Shown here: positions 27,369-35,660 of the stretch, piece by piece
Layout: the number at the start of each line of letters is the position of its first letter
Numbering within the stretch: position 1 is the first letter of the stretch
Assembly (NCBI GenBank): GCA_903884005.1
Contig: CAISDA010000040.1
Span: 127,539 to 191,538 of the forward strand
Reading direction: 5' to 3'
DNA length: 64,000 bases
Source of the DNA: an uncultured Ignavibacteriota bacterium
Lineage (GTDB): Bacteria > Bacteroidota > Ignavibacteria > UBA10030 > UBA8401
The notes under the pieces: generated by a model
Seen by the model: the letters and a program-made list of their open reading frames with translations, nothing else
Databases searched by the model: none
Told to the model about the DNA's origin: nothing
Translations under genes and position numbers: made by a program

Positions 27369-28859
27369 TTATTTTCGCGTGAATTCGGAAAGACGCACGC
27401 ACACGTCGTTTTGAATTTTTTCTGCCAGCCGCGTCGGCACCGTGTAGTGATTGCAGATCATGGAGAACACGAACATCTCTCCATCCGCGCTCGTCACGTA
27501 TCCGGAGAGTGCGCGCACATATCCCACAAACCCCGTTTTCGCATGAACATTATTTTCGGCCTTCGTGCCCTTCATTCGGTTCTTCAGCGACCCGTCCACT
27601 CCCGCGATCGGCAGGGATTCGTAGAACGGCTGGAAATATTTTCCGCGATACATTCCTGTCAACACAGCGGCAACATCGTTCGGCGAGACGAGATTCAGGC
27701 GCGATAGTCCGGAACCGTCAATTTCCATCAACCGCGTCGTGTCGATGCCCCACGAGGCAAAGATCGGCCGTGTCACCATGCGCGACGTCCTTTCGGAACC
27801 CACGCCGTAGCGGGTCATTCCCATCGTCCTGAAGAGCTGCTCGGCATAAAAATTCTGGCTGGGCTTGTTGATCGTCTTCACGATGTCCGCCAGCGGGATG
27901 GACGTGAACGACGCGAGCTGCACGGCGTGCGCCGGGACCGCGCTCGCAGGCGCAGCGGCGATGTCGTACGCAGCGCCGTCGACTTTGATCCCCTTGCGTT
28001 CGAAAGTTTCTTTCAACACCGTCATCGCATAGGCGGTCGGATTGTCGATGGCGATGGACTCGTGCCACGCCGGCTTGTTGACCGGAAAGGCCCCCGTCAC
28101 CGTGACCCGGTTGGTGCCCCGCGCGCGGGTGAACGTGATCGCATAGTCCGAATCCGCTGGTGTGGTCGTTGTACGGTTCACAACGTCAATGTACTTCGTC
28201 TCCGGCAACCAGCGGATCACACCGGGCGCGCCGGGGGCAGACCCGGCTTCCACCGTCATGTCCACGCAGTTGTCGTTGAACGCAATGCCGCCGAATTGCG
28301 CCGCGTAATAATCCGTCTCATACAACGCATCCCAGCCGTCGCCGTAGTATGCTTCATCGAAGCAGCGGTTGTCGCCGATGATATTCCCCTCTATCTCCCT
28401 GATCCCGGCGCCGGCGAGACTGTCCGCCCACGATTCGAATGTTTCCGTGATATGTCCGTTATTGTAACGGCCGGAGATCGTCGGATCGCCGCTGCCCTTC
28501 ACCATGACGTCGCCCGAAAGCACGCCGTTGCGCACTGTGCCGTTGGTGGACACGACGGTCGTGTACCGGAACGACGGCGTCAGCGAGGTCAATGCTGTGG
28601 ACGTCGTGAAGAGCTTCATGTTCGAAGCGGGCATGAAACTTTTTATCTCGTTGCGCGCGTAGAGAACTTCGTCATTCTTCAGCGACCGGATAACGACGCC
28701 CCACTGCGCGTTCGAAAATTTAGGGTCATCGAATGCGGCGGCCAATTCCGTGCGCAGCCGGTCTCCGTGCGCCATCGACGCGCCGGGTTTCATCACTTCT
28801 GTCTGCGAACATCCGCCGATCACGAGCGCTGCAATGGTGCATAACAATAATTTTTTCAT
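27369..28859 (-). CDS. dacB: D-Ala-D-Ala carboxypeptidase/endopeptidase, PBP4 type
   Basis: Periplasmic penicillin-binding protein trimming or cutting peptidoglycan cross-links (family S13). The 496-aa protein has a lipoprotein signal (lipobox VIGGC, Cys17), the catalytic SxxK as SNMK (79-82), the SGLSRLN region and the KTG motif in NVHAKTGFVG. Between SxxK and the second motif is the large insert typical of PBP4. A lipid anchor makes it an outer- or inner-membrane lipoprotein, unlike soluble E. coli PBP4. Confidence 0.94.
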   Translation of the reverse strand: MKKLLLCTIAALVIGGCSQTEVMKPGASMAHGDRLRTELAAAFDDPKFSNAQWGVVIRSLKNDEVLYARNEIKSFMPASNMKLFTTSTALTSLTPSFRYTTVVSTNGTVRNGVLSGDVMVKGSGDPTISGRYNNGHITETFESWADSLAGAGIREIEGNIIGDNRCFDEAYYGDGWDALYETDYYAAQFGGIAFNDNCVDMTVEAGSAPGAPGVIRWLPETKYIDVVNRTTTTPADSDYAITFTRARGTNRVTVTGAFPVNKPAWHESIAIDNPTAYAMTVLKETFERKGIKVDGAAYDIAAAPASAVPAHAVQLASFTSIPLADIVKTINKPSQNFYAEQLFRTMGMTRYGVGSERTSRMVTRPIFASWGIDTTRLMEIDGSGLSRLNLVSPNDVAAVLTGMYRGKYFQPFYESLPIAGVDGSLKNRMKGTKAENNVHAKTGFVGYVRALSGYVTSADGEMFVFSMICNHYTVPTRLAEKIQNDVCVRLSEFTRK

Positions 28860-28889
28860 CGCTGGTCCCAGAGTTGAGTGCGCATGCCG

Positions 28890-30434
28890 TTATGGCGTTG
28901 TTTTCCCCGTCGGGTATACCGGCAGTTCAAGTTTGGCGGCGCTGCACCGGTCTGCAAGTGCCGTCATCTCGTACAGTCTCGAGGCGTGCCAATATTCCAC
29001 CTGGCTCCACTCATAGCGCCATGCCCAATTGCCGAGCGCCTTTCCGGGAAAATTCATTCTGTGCTCCGTGCCCAGGCCAAGCACGTCCTGAAGCGGATAC
29101 ACCGCCATATCTGCAACGGAGACCGATGCCGCACGCATCATATCCCAATGGATCTCATGTCCGTCCGTGCCGAAATATTTTTGGGCAAAGACGCGTTCGT
29201 GATCGGTCGCAGTGGCAAACCACCCCATCGTCGTGTCGTTGTCGTGCGTTCCAGTATACACCACCGTATTGGGTTCGTACTGGTGCGGAAGGAAACTATT
29301 TTTAGCATCTCCGGCGAAGGCGAACTGAAGGATCCGCATGCCGGGGAATGCAAACTGGTCGCGCAATGCGTGTACTGCGGGTGTCATCAGCCCAAGATCT
29401 TCGGCAATGATGGGCAGTTCCCCCAGTTCCTTCTGTATGGCAAGAAACAATTGTTCTTTGGGGCCGTCTATCCATTTCCCCTTCACCGCCGTTTTTTCCG
29501 TGCCGGGGATCTCCCAATATTCCGCAAAGCCGCGGAAGTGGTCGATGCGGGCAATGTCCACAACATCGAGTGTTCGTTTGATGCGCGCGATCCACCACGA
29601 ATATTTTTGCGCGTGCATCACGTCCCATCGGTACAGCGGGTTGCCCCACCGCTGCCCTGTGGCGCTGAAGTAATCGGGCGGCACTCCGGCGACAACGCTC
29701 GGGCGCAGATCGGTCTCCTTCAAATAAAACAGCTCTGGATTTGCCCACACGTCCGCGCTTTGATACGCGATGAAAATTGGAATGTCGCCCACAATTTTGA
29801 CGCCCTTGTCATTCGCGTATTTTTTCAGCGCTTTCCATTGCCGTGCGAAACACCACTGTATGAATTTCCAGTAATTGACCTCATCGCTCAATTCTTCGTT
29901 CGCTTTTCTCATTGCAGCAGGTTTGCGGTGGACAAGGTCCGGATGCCAGTCGCACCATTCTTTCCCGTTGTTTTTTTCCATCAATGTCATGAAGAGCGCA
30001 TAATCATCCAGCCAAGCGCGCTGCTCCGTGCAGAAAGCGGTGAACGCCGCCGCATCCTCTTTTGCCGGCTTCGCAAAAAATGCGTTCGACGCGCGGCGCA
30101 GACGTTCCATTCTGTACGGTGTCACCGCTTCGTAATCGATATGCCGAGTCGGAAACGCCGGCGGGTGTTCCACGTCCTGCTCCTGCAGCCAGCCGCGAAC
30201 AACCAATTCGCGAAGATCGATCAACAGCGGATAGCCGGCAAATGCGGAGAGCCCCATATAAGGCGAGTTCCCCATGCCGACCGGCCCCAGTGGCAGCATC
30301 TGCCACAGCGTCTGGCCTGATTGCACCAGCCAATCGATGAAGTGATATGCCCCCTCGCCGAAATCGCCTGAACCGAAGGGGCCCGGAAGAGATGTCGGAT
30401 GGACTAAGATGCCGCTGCTCCGTGGAAAACGCAT
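28890..30434 (-). CDS. malQ: 4-alpha-glucanotransferase (amylomaltase)
   Basis: Transfers alpha-1,4-glucan segments in maltodextrin or glycogen metabolism. The 514-aa GH77 protein begins RSSGILVHPTSLPGPFGSGD and has VGMGNSPYMGLSAFAG. The catalytic Asp lies in VDIARIDHFRGF, the acid/base Glu in PIIAEDLG, and the third acid in VVYTGTHDNDT. A GAAAGG ribosome site precedes the ATG. No other glycogen gene is next to it. Confidence 0.97.
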   Translation of the reverse strand: MRFPRSSGILVHPTSLPGPFGSGDFGEGAYHFIDWLVQSGQTLWQMLPLGPVGMGNSPYMGLSAFAGYPLLIDLRELVVRGWLQEQDVEHPPAFPTRHIDYEAVTPYRMERLRRASNAFFAKPAKEDAAAFTAFCTEQRAWLDDYALFMTLMEKNNGKEWCDWHPDLVHRKPAAMRKANEELSDEVNYWKFIQWCFARQWKALKKYANDKGVKIVGDIPIFIAYQSADVWANPELFYLKETDLRPSVVAGVPPDYFSATGQRWGNPLYRWDVMHAQKYSWWIARIKRTLDVVDIARIDHFRGFAEYWEIPGTEKTAVKGKWIDGPKEQLFLAIQKELGELPIIAEDLGLMTPAVHALRDQFAFPGMRILQFAFAGDAKNSFLPHQYEPNTVVYTGTHDNDTTMGWFATATDHERVFAQKYFGTDGHEIHWDMMRAASVSVADMAVYPLQDVLGLGTEHRMNFPGKALGNWAWRYEWSQVEYWHASRLYEMTALADRCSAAKLELPVYPTGKTTP

Positions 30435-30562
30435 ATGCTGGGCCTTTCTCTAAAATTTTTATAAAAAAACCGGATCGCGCTGCCAGGCGCCGAAATACTG
30501 TTCCTCGTCATTGGTCCCGCGCCGCTGTTAGAAAAACGGGATACCGAGCCGGTGACGTTCGT

Positions 30563-31387
30563 TCACTTGGCCTTTGCCAGAGCGATCCTCTGCTTCAGTG
30601 CGGTCGATAAGACCTTCACCGATTTTGGCTTCGATGTCTTCGATTTTTCAACGAGCAATTTTAATCTTTTAATTTCGGGATCTGTCAGAAACCGCCACTT
30701 GCCTCTTGCCAGTCCATCGGCCGTCACGCCACCGTAACTGACACGGTGCAATTTCATGATCTCGTACCCGAGCGTTTCGAACATCCTGCGGACCTGACGG
30801 TTGCGCCCTTCGTGGATCGTGACGACGATTTCCTTGTTTTTTGTTCCTGGAATAGGCTCGATGCTGGCCGGAGCTGTTTTCCCGTCCTCGAGGTAAATGC
30901 CCTTCTGAAGTTTGTCCCGATGGTCCTCTTCCAATGAATGGTCCAGCGAGACGTGGTATATTTTTTTCACTTCGCTCGACGGATGCATCAGCTTCGTCGC
31001 AAGAAATCCGTCGTTGGTGAACAAGAGCACGCCGGTCGTATTACGGTCGAGCCGTCCGATCGGAAATACTCTTTCCTTGATCGTGATCAGCTCGTAGACG
31101 GTGCGCCGTTCCTTTTCATCCTTCGCCGTTGTGATATAATCTTTTGGCTTGTTCATCAGGATGTAGAGCATGTGCTCGGCGATCGCCACGCGCTTGCCGC
31201 GCACTGTGACGGTATCGACAGACGGATCGACCTGTGTGCCAAGATCTTCGACGACCTTCCCGTTCACTTTCACATTTCCCGCGCGGATGACTTCTTCGGC
31301 TGCCCGGCGCGATGCGATGCCGGACATTGCAAGGAAACGGTTTATTCGAACAGTTTTTTGAAGAACGTCTTTATTTTTGTTTTCCAC
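30563..31387 (-). CDS. Pseudouridine synthase, RluB/RsuA family
   Basis: Makes pseudouridine in rRNA, most likely 23S. The 274-aa protein has an N-terminal S4 domain (INRFLAMSGIASRRAAEEVI) and the catalytic Asp in GRLDRNTTGVLLF, plus EGRNRQVRRMFE. The start is GTG at 31387, because the S4 domain must begin before the next Met. This places 46 nt of overlap, in another frame, with the end of scpB. The scpA-scpB-rluB order is common in bacteria. A basic tail of about 40 residues follows the catalytic domain. Confidence 0.93.
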   Translation of the reverse strand: MENKNKDVLQKTVRINRFLAMSGIASRRAAEEVIRAGNVKVNGKVVEDLGTQVDPSVDTVTVRGKRVAIAEHMLYILMNKPKDYITTAKDEKERRTVYELITIKERVFPIGRLDRNTTGVLLFTNDGFLATKLMHPSSEVKKIYHVSLDHSLEEDHRDKLQKGIYLEDGKTAPASIEPIPGTKNKEIVVTIHEGRNRQVRRMFETLGYEIMKLHRVSYGGVTADGLARGKWRFLTDPEIKRLKLLVEKSKTSKPKSVKVLSTALKQRIALAKAK

Positions 31388-33348
31388 TTACTCCAGCCTT
31401 TCTCAGATGTAGGTTCTATCCCGCCGTTGTTGGAATCGGATTGCGTTCCGTCTTCGGCAGACATGGTGTGTATCTCACGTTCATCGGAGACCGTTGCGTC
31501 TCCGTCTTCTGCCATACCGCGTTCGTGTGCGGCGGCGTGGTCGCCTGCAGCGGCCATGATCTCTGCGCCCGAAGCATTGCTACCGTCAGGCACTGTGGCC
31601 ACCCCGACGTCGAGCTCTGCATCACCGGCAACGGCCTCGGCGGGTGCCGTCTCTTTAAGGACTGTCTCCGCATCCGGCGCATCATCGGCCGCGCGTTCTT
31701 CACGGTCGTCCTCTTCCGCTACGCGGTCATCGTGCACCGGTTCGTCGTGAAGCGTTTCTGTCAGCACAGCGTCTTCGTTCGGAGCGTCGTCAGGCGTTTC
31801 TGTCAGCACAGCGTCTTCGATCGGAGCGTCGTCTGATGCGGCCTCAGCAGCAAGGGCAAGATCCGCGGCCTCTTGTTCGTCTGCGATAGTCTTCAGCACC
31901 CATGCATTGGTTGCTGCGTCATCATCCTCCGCGTCTGTGCTCGCCGGGACGCGGGGCGCCGAAGCAACGTCGAGTGTTTCTGTGAGCACCGGTTCATCGT
32001 CATCAGCGTCTGCGATCGCCGTTAATTCCCGTGTTTCATCATCGCTTTGTATCCCGGCCGCTACCGGTTCATCGTCATCAGCGTCTGCGATCGCCGTTAA
32101 TTCCCGTGTTTCATCATCGCTTTGTTTCCCGGCCGCTACCGGTTCATCGTCATCAGCGTCTGCGATCGCCGTTAATTCCCGTGTTTCATCATCGCTTTGT
32201 TTCCCGGCCGCTACCGGTTCATCAACGCCCGCTTCTAAGGCATCCGGCCGTTCGATCGCTGCGGCAGGTTCCGCCGTTTCTATTTCGGCCGGTTGGAGAT
32301 TCGCGGCCTCTGTTGTTTCCGGAAGCACGATCGCCAGTGAAGCGTCGGACGGAACGACGCCCGTTACCGGGAGCGCGCCGGGTGCACCGGCCACTATCGT
32401 CCGCGGCGCATTCTGGCGCAGCGGTGGACGTGACCCGGAAGGCTTCTGTCCGCCTTCCAATTTTTGTGACAGCTCGTCCTTGAACTCAAGCTCCTGCTGC
32501 TCGGCGAGCATTCGTTTCTCGACTTCCAGTTCAGTTTCACCGATGAGTTCTTCGATCTCTCTCGGCTTCGGCAGGTCTGTGATCTCGTTCAGGCCGAAAT
32601 GTTTAAGGAATTCGTCCGTCGTTCCATAGAGCAAGGGCCGTCCCGGAGTGCTTGCACGGCCGGTAATGGTGATCAGATTCTTTTCCAGCAGCGTTTTAAC
32701 GATGTAATCGGCATTCACTCCGCGTATGAATTCAACTTCCGATTTTGTGATCGGCTGCTTGTAGGCGATGATGGCAAGCGATTCAATGGCGGTGGCCGAC
32801 AATTTCCTTCGTGCTTTTTCTTTGGCGAGCTTCCCGACAAAGACTGAATATTTCGCCTTTGTGGCAAAGACGAATCCGCCCGCAATGGGAGCAATATGAA
32901 ATGCCCTGTCGGCATATGCGGCGTTGATCGCCGCGACTGACTTTTTCACGCCGTCGGTGGAGGCACGAATCCGATTATCTTCAACCCGATCCTTATTCAC
33001 ATCGTCGATGATCTGGCGTATGAATTTGTTCGAGATGGGCTCGTCCGATGCGAAGATCAACGCTTCGACAATCGACCTGAGTTCCGATTCCTGCTCGGTG
33101 GTGATGGGCTGAACGTTTTCCTCGGCGTCATCCACAGCTGAAGTTGCATCTTCAGAGGTTTCTTCCACCGCTGCGGGAGCCGTCTCCTGTCCGATTGCTC
33201 CTGCGGCGTCAGCGTCTTCCGCCGCTGTAATTGTGGTCACGGTGCTGGGTTCGGGTATCGGCGTCAGTGCAACGGACAACCGAGTGTCTTCGGGTCCGGC
33301 ACCGGTATTGATGGGAAGCATTGCGGGCATCTCCGGTATGTCGCTCAT
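31342..33348 (-). CDS. scpB: Segregation and condensation protein B with long acidic extension
   Basis: ScpB is the winged-helix kleisin partner of the SMC-ScpAB complex. Here 668 residues replace the usual 180-250. The ScpB core is roughly residues 85-260 (VEALIFASDEPISNKFIRQI; ESLAIIAYKQPITKSEVEFI; GRPLLYGTTDEFLKHFGL). About 80 residues precede it and about 400 acidic, Ala-rich, low-complexity residues follow, including three 25-residue repeats (about 379-453). The chain ends in a basic amphipathic stretch (GWSKWKTKIKTFFKKLFE). The ATG at 33348 overlaps the scpA stop (ATGA) and has GAGGGAG before it. The frame stays open throughout, so the tail is real protein rather than a sequencing artefact, though its function is unknown. 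Confidence 0.93.
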   Translation of the reverse strand: MSDIPEMPAMLPINTGAGPEDTRLSVALTPIPEPSTVTTITAAEDADAAGAIGQETAPAAVEETSEDATSAVDDAEENVQPITTEQESELRSIVEALIFASDEPISNKFIRQIIDDVNKDRVEDNRIRASTDGVKKSVAAINAAYADRAFHIAPIAGGFVFATKAKYSVFVGKLAKEKARRKLSATAIESLAIIAYKQPITKSEVEFIRGVNADYIVKTLLEKNLITITGRASTPGRPLLYGTTDEFLKHFGLNEITDLPKPREIEELIGETELEVEKRMLAEQQELEFKDELSQKLEGGQKPSGSRPPLRQNAPRTIVAGAPGALPVTGVVPSDASLAIVLPETTEAANLQPAEIETAEPAAAIERPDALEAGVDEPVAAGKQSDDETRELTAIADADDDEPVAAGKQSDDETRELTAIADADDDEPVAAGIQSDDETRELTAIADADDDEPVLTETLDVASAPRVPASTDAEDDDAATNAWVLKTIADEQEAADLALAAEAASDDAPIEDAVLTETPDDAPNEDAVLTETLHDEPVHDDRVAEEDDREERAADDAPDAETVLKETAPAEAVAGDAELDVGVATVPDGSNASGAEIMAAAGDHAAAHERGMAEDGDATVSDEREIHTMSAEDGTQSDSNNGGIEPTSEKGWSKWKTKIKTFFKKLFE
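31991..32215. repeat. Three tandem 75-bp repeats inside scpB
   Basis: Three head-to-tail copies (31991-32065, 32066-32140, 32141-32215), with a partial fourth start (GGTTCATC), are identical except for a one-base difference (ATCCCG/TTCCCG) in the first copy. They keep frame and encode a 25-aa acidic unit (DEPVAAGKQSDDETRELTAI then ADADD). A second, imperfect 39-bp repeat lies at about 31757-31833. Near-identity of DNA implies recent expansion or homogenisation. Confidence 0.95.
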
Positions 33349-34073
33349 ACGACTCCCTCGGGCATTTTCAAGATGATAATGTCGTCGAAGCATTCCACTT
33401 GACGGATAAGCACTTGTTTATTCCGAATTAATTCCAGGAGAGCAAGAAATGTGACAACGATGCGGACCTTGTCTGCGATCATCGAGGCAATTTCGTAGAA
33501 TGTCGATTCGTTTTTTTCGGCAAGGAACGCCATCACAAATGCGATCTGTTCATCCACGGTCACATTGAGCTTGTTGATCTCGTGCACGTGCTTGCGCGGC
33601 ATCCGGTCCACCGTATACTTGAACGCAGCGATGAGGTCGAAGAGCGTGACATCGCGTAGAAGATTTTCTTCCTCGTCCGCTTCCACCAGTTTCACATCGT
33701 GCTCAAAATTTCCGCGATAATAAATGCGCGCCTGCGCCCGCTGCAGCGTGTCCATTTTGATCGCCATTTCCTTGTAGCGCTTGTACTCCAGAAGGCGCCT
33801 CACCAATTCCGCCCTCGGGTCGAGCTCTTCTTCCTCGGCGCCCTCGGGTTTGGGCAGGAGCATCTGCACCTTGATCTGCATCAGTGTCGCAGCGGTCACG
33901 ATGAAATCGCCGGCGATGTCCAGGTCAAGTTGCTGGAGGTACTGCAGGTATTCAAGAAAATCTTTCGTGATCTTCGCGATCGGAATGTCATAAATATCCA
34001 GCTCGTCCCGTTTAATAAAAAACAGGAGGAGATCGAGAGGGCCTTCAAAATCAGAAAGAGAAACGCGGTACAT
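33345..34073 (-). CDS. scpA: Segregation and condensation protein A (kleisin)
   Basis: The kleisin bridging the SMC heads. The 242-aa protein starts MYRVSLSDFEGPLDLLLFFI, has the N-terminal SMC-neck-binding helices, an acidic linker (EGAEEEELDP), and the C-terminal winged helix (RIVVTFLALLELIRNKQV). I use the ATG at 34073; a TTG two codons upstream is possible. The ATG is 6 nt after the trpS stop and its own stop overlaps scpB, so trpS-scpA-scpB are coupled. Confidence 0.95.
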   Translation of the reverse strand: MYRVSLSDFEGPLDLLLFFIKRDELDIYDIPIAKITKDFLEYLQYLQQLDLDIAGDFIVTAATLMQIKVQMLLPKPEGAEEEELDPRAELVRRLLEYKRYKEMAIKMDTLQRAQARIYYRGNFEHDVKLVEADEEENLLRDVTLFDLIAAFKYTVDRMPRKHVHEINKLNVTVDEQIAFVMAFLAEKNESTFYEIASMIADKVRIVVTFLALLELIRNKQVLIRQVECFDDIIILKMPEGVV

Positions 34074-34079
34074 GCGCAA

Positions 34080-35057
34080 TTATCCTAGCTTCATGGCAGT
34101 GTGGACTTCATCCATCGTGTGACGGGCGACGATGCGAGCCCGTTTTTCGCCGTCGGCGAGTATGTCTTCAACGTCGCCCATATGCGCTTCAAGGCCCAGT
34201 CGTTTCTCGCGTATCGGCAGCAGCACATCGGCGATCTTCATACTGCAATTTTTTTTACAGTCCACGCACCCCAGAGCGCCCGTCTCGCACCCTGCGCGGA
34301 TATCGCTCACTTCCGCAGTGTTGAACCTTTGATGGTACGAAAACACGACGCAGACATCCGGATGTCCCGGATCGTTGCGGCGCACCTTTTGGGGGTCAGT
34401 CACCGCGGTGCGCATTTTCGCCTGTATCGCCTCGGGAGGGTCGGAGAGTTCGATGGTGTTGCCGATGGACTTGCTCATTTTCTGATTGCCGTCCAGGCCG
34501 ACGAGGCGCGCGAACTTGGTCAATTTCGGTTCGGGTTCTGGAAACACCGTTCCGTAGAGGTTGTTGAACCTGCGTGCGATCTCGCGCGTGATCTCGATGT
34601 GCGGCACCTGGTCCTCGCCCACGGGGACAATGTCGCCTTTATAGAGCAGGATGTCGGCTGATTGCAATACCGGATATCCAAGATGTCCGTAGACGAGCGA
34701 ATCCAAATTGAGATCGCGGACCTGTTCCTTCAACGTCGGATTCCGCTCGAGCCGCGCAGTAGTAATAAGCATTGAGAAAAGGAGATGCAATTCGGCATGT
34801 TCCTTCATCCGGGACTGGCGGAAGATCGGGCTTTTCACGGGATCGATTCCCGCCGCCACCCAGTCGATGACCATATCGAGCGAATTGGCGTAGAGCCCGG
34901 CCGTATCGGGATTCGTCGTGAGAGCGTGATAGTCGGCAATGAGATGGTAATTGTTGTACTCATTTTGGAGCATGACCCAGTTTTCGAGCGCTCCGACAAG
35001 ATGACCGACATGCAATTTTCCGGTGGGGCGCATTCCGCTCAGTATGGTTTTCTTCAT
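34080..35057 (-). CDS. trpS: Tryptophanyl-tRNA synthetase with cysteine cluster
   Basis: Charges tRNA-Trp. The 325-aa class I enzyme has the HIGH-type motif in GKLHVGHLVGALENW and a perfect KMSKS. Cysteines at 236, 257, 264, 267 and 271 (GCETGALGCVDCKKNC) match the pattern that binds a [4Fe-4S] cluster near the anticodon-binding region in Thermotoga TrpRS (C-x22-C-x6-C-x2-C; here x20). Five cysteines remain. It follows the HNH gene by 27 nt. Confidence 0.96.
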   Translation of the reverse strand: MKKTILSGMRPTGKLHVGHLVGALENWVMLQNEYNNYHLIADYHALTTNPDTAGLYANSLDMVIDWVAAGIDPVKSPIFRQSRMKEHAELHLLFSMLITTARLERNPTLKEQVRDLNLDSLVYGHLGYPVLQSADILLYKGDIVPVGEDQVPHIEITREIARRFNNLYGTVFPEPEPKLTKFARLVGLDGNQKMSKSIGNTIELSDPPEAIQAKMRTAVTDPQKVRRNDPGHPDVCVVFSYHQRFNTAEVSDIRAGCETGALGCVDCKKNCSMKIADVLLPIREKRLGLEAHMGDVEDILADGEKRARIVARHTMDEVHTAMKLG

Positions 35058-35084
35058 AGGGTAGAGATTATTCAGTCAGTGACA

Positions 35085-35636
35085 TCATTGCATGAACAGA
35101 TACGGTTTCCATTTGTCTGCGACGTTTCCCACAAAATGCCGAATGAAGGTGACATGGTTCGGCTTGATCGGCTTCCGCAGCAGAGACATGCCGGCTTCCT
35201 CCGGCGTGCGGTCTCCCTTGCGATTGTTGCATCGGATGCATGCACACACGAGATTGTCCCACGAATCCGTTCCTCCGCGCGAGCGCGGGTGTATGTGGTC
35301 CACTGTCAGCAGCGGATCGGTTTTTCCGCAGTACTGACAGCGATGGCTGTCGCGCCGGAGTATATTTTTCCGCGACAGGATAATGCGCTTGAACGGAACG
35401 TGTATAAACAACGCCAGGCGCACCACGCTCGGAAACGGCAATTCTCTCGACACCGAACGCAGCACACGTCCTTCATATGCTTCGATCATTTCCGCTTTCC
35501 CGAGCAGAAGCAGGACGATCGCTTTTTTTGCGCTGCAGACATTGAGCGGTTCATAATCCTGATTCAGGACGAGAACCTTCCCATTGAGCCTGCCGTGATG
35601 AGGTTTATTTTTATAGAATGTACTGAAGACCTTCAC
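35085..35636 (-). CDS. HNH endonuclease-domain protein
   Basis: A 183-aa protein with an N-terminal domain (VLVLNQDYEPLNVCSAKKA) and a C-terminal HNH zinc-finger nuclease fold: CQYCGK, VDHIHPRSRGG, WDNLVCACIRCNNRK. This single-copy chromosomal type is widespread and not linked to phage or restriction; its substrate is not known to me. The start is GTG with an AAGGAG site. It lies between the NlpC/P60 gene and trpS in a housekeeping run. Confidence 0.9.
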   Translation of the reverse strand: MKVFSTFYKNKPHHGRLNGKVLVLNQDYEPLNVCSAKKAIVLLLLGKAEMIEAYEGRVLRSVSRELPFPSVVRLALFIHVPFKRIILSRKNILRRDSHRCQYCGKTDPLLTVDHIHPRSRGGTDSWDNLVCACIRCNNRKGDRTPEEAGMSLLRKPIKPNHVTFIRHFVGNVADKWKPYLFMQ

Positions 35637-35660
35637 GCTCCTTCGCGTCGTGCTGAACGA

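Noticed and set aside
28878-30320. Plus-strand open frame of 480 codons
   Set aside because: It lies wholly opposite malQ, whose motifs are complete; the antisense product matches nothing.
31991-32215. Tandem repeats considered as a CRISPR array
   Set aside because: Repeats are 75 bp, contiguous without spacers, and coding in frame in scpB.
35085-35636. HNH gene considered as a homing or defence nuclease
   Set aside because: It is embedded between cell-wall and tRNA-synthetase genes and is of the common chromosomal stand-alone type; no partner methylase or defence gene is near.
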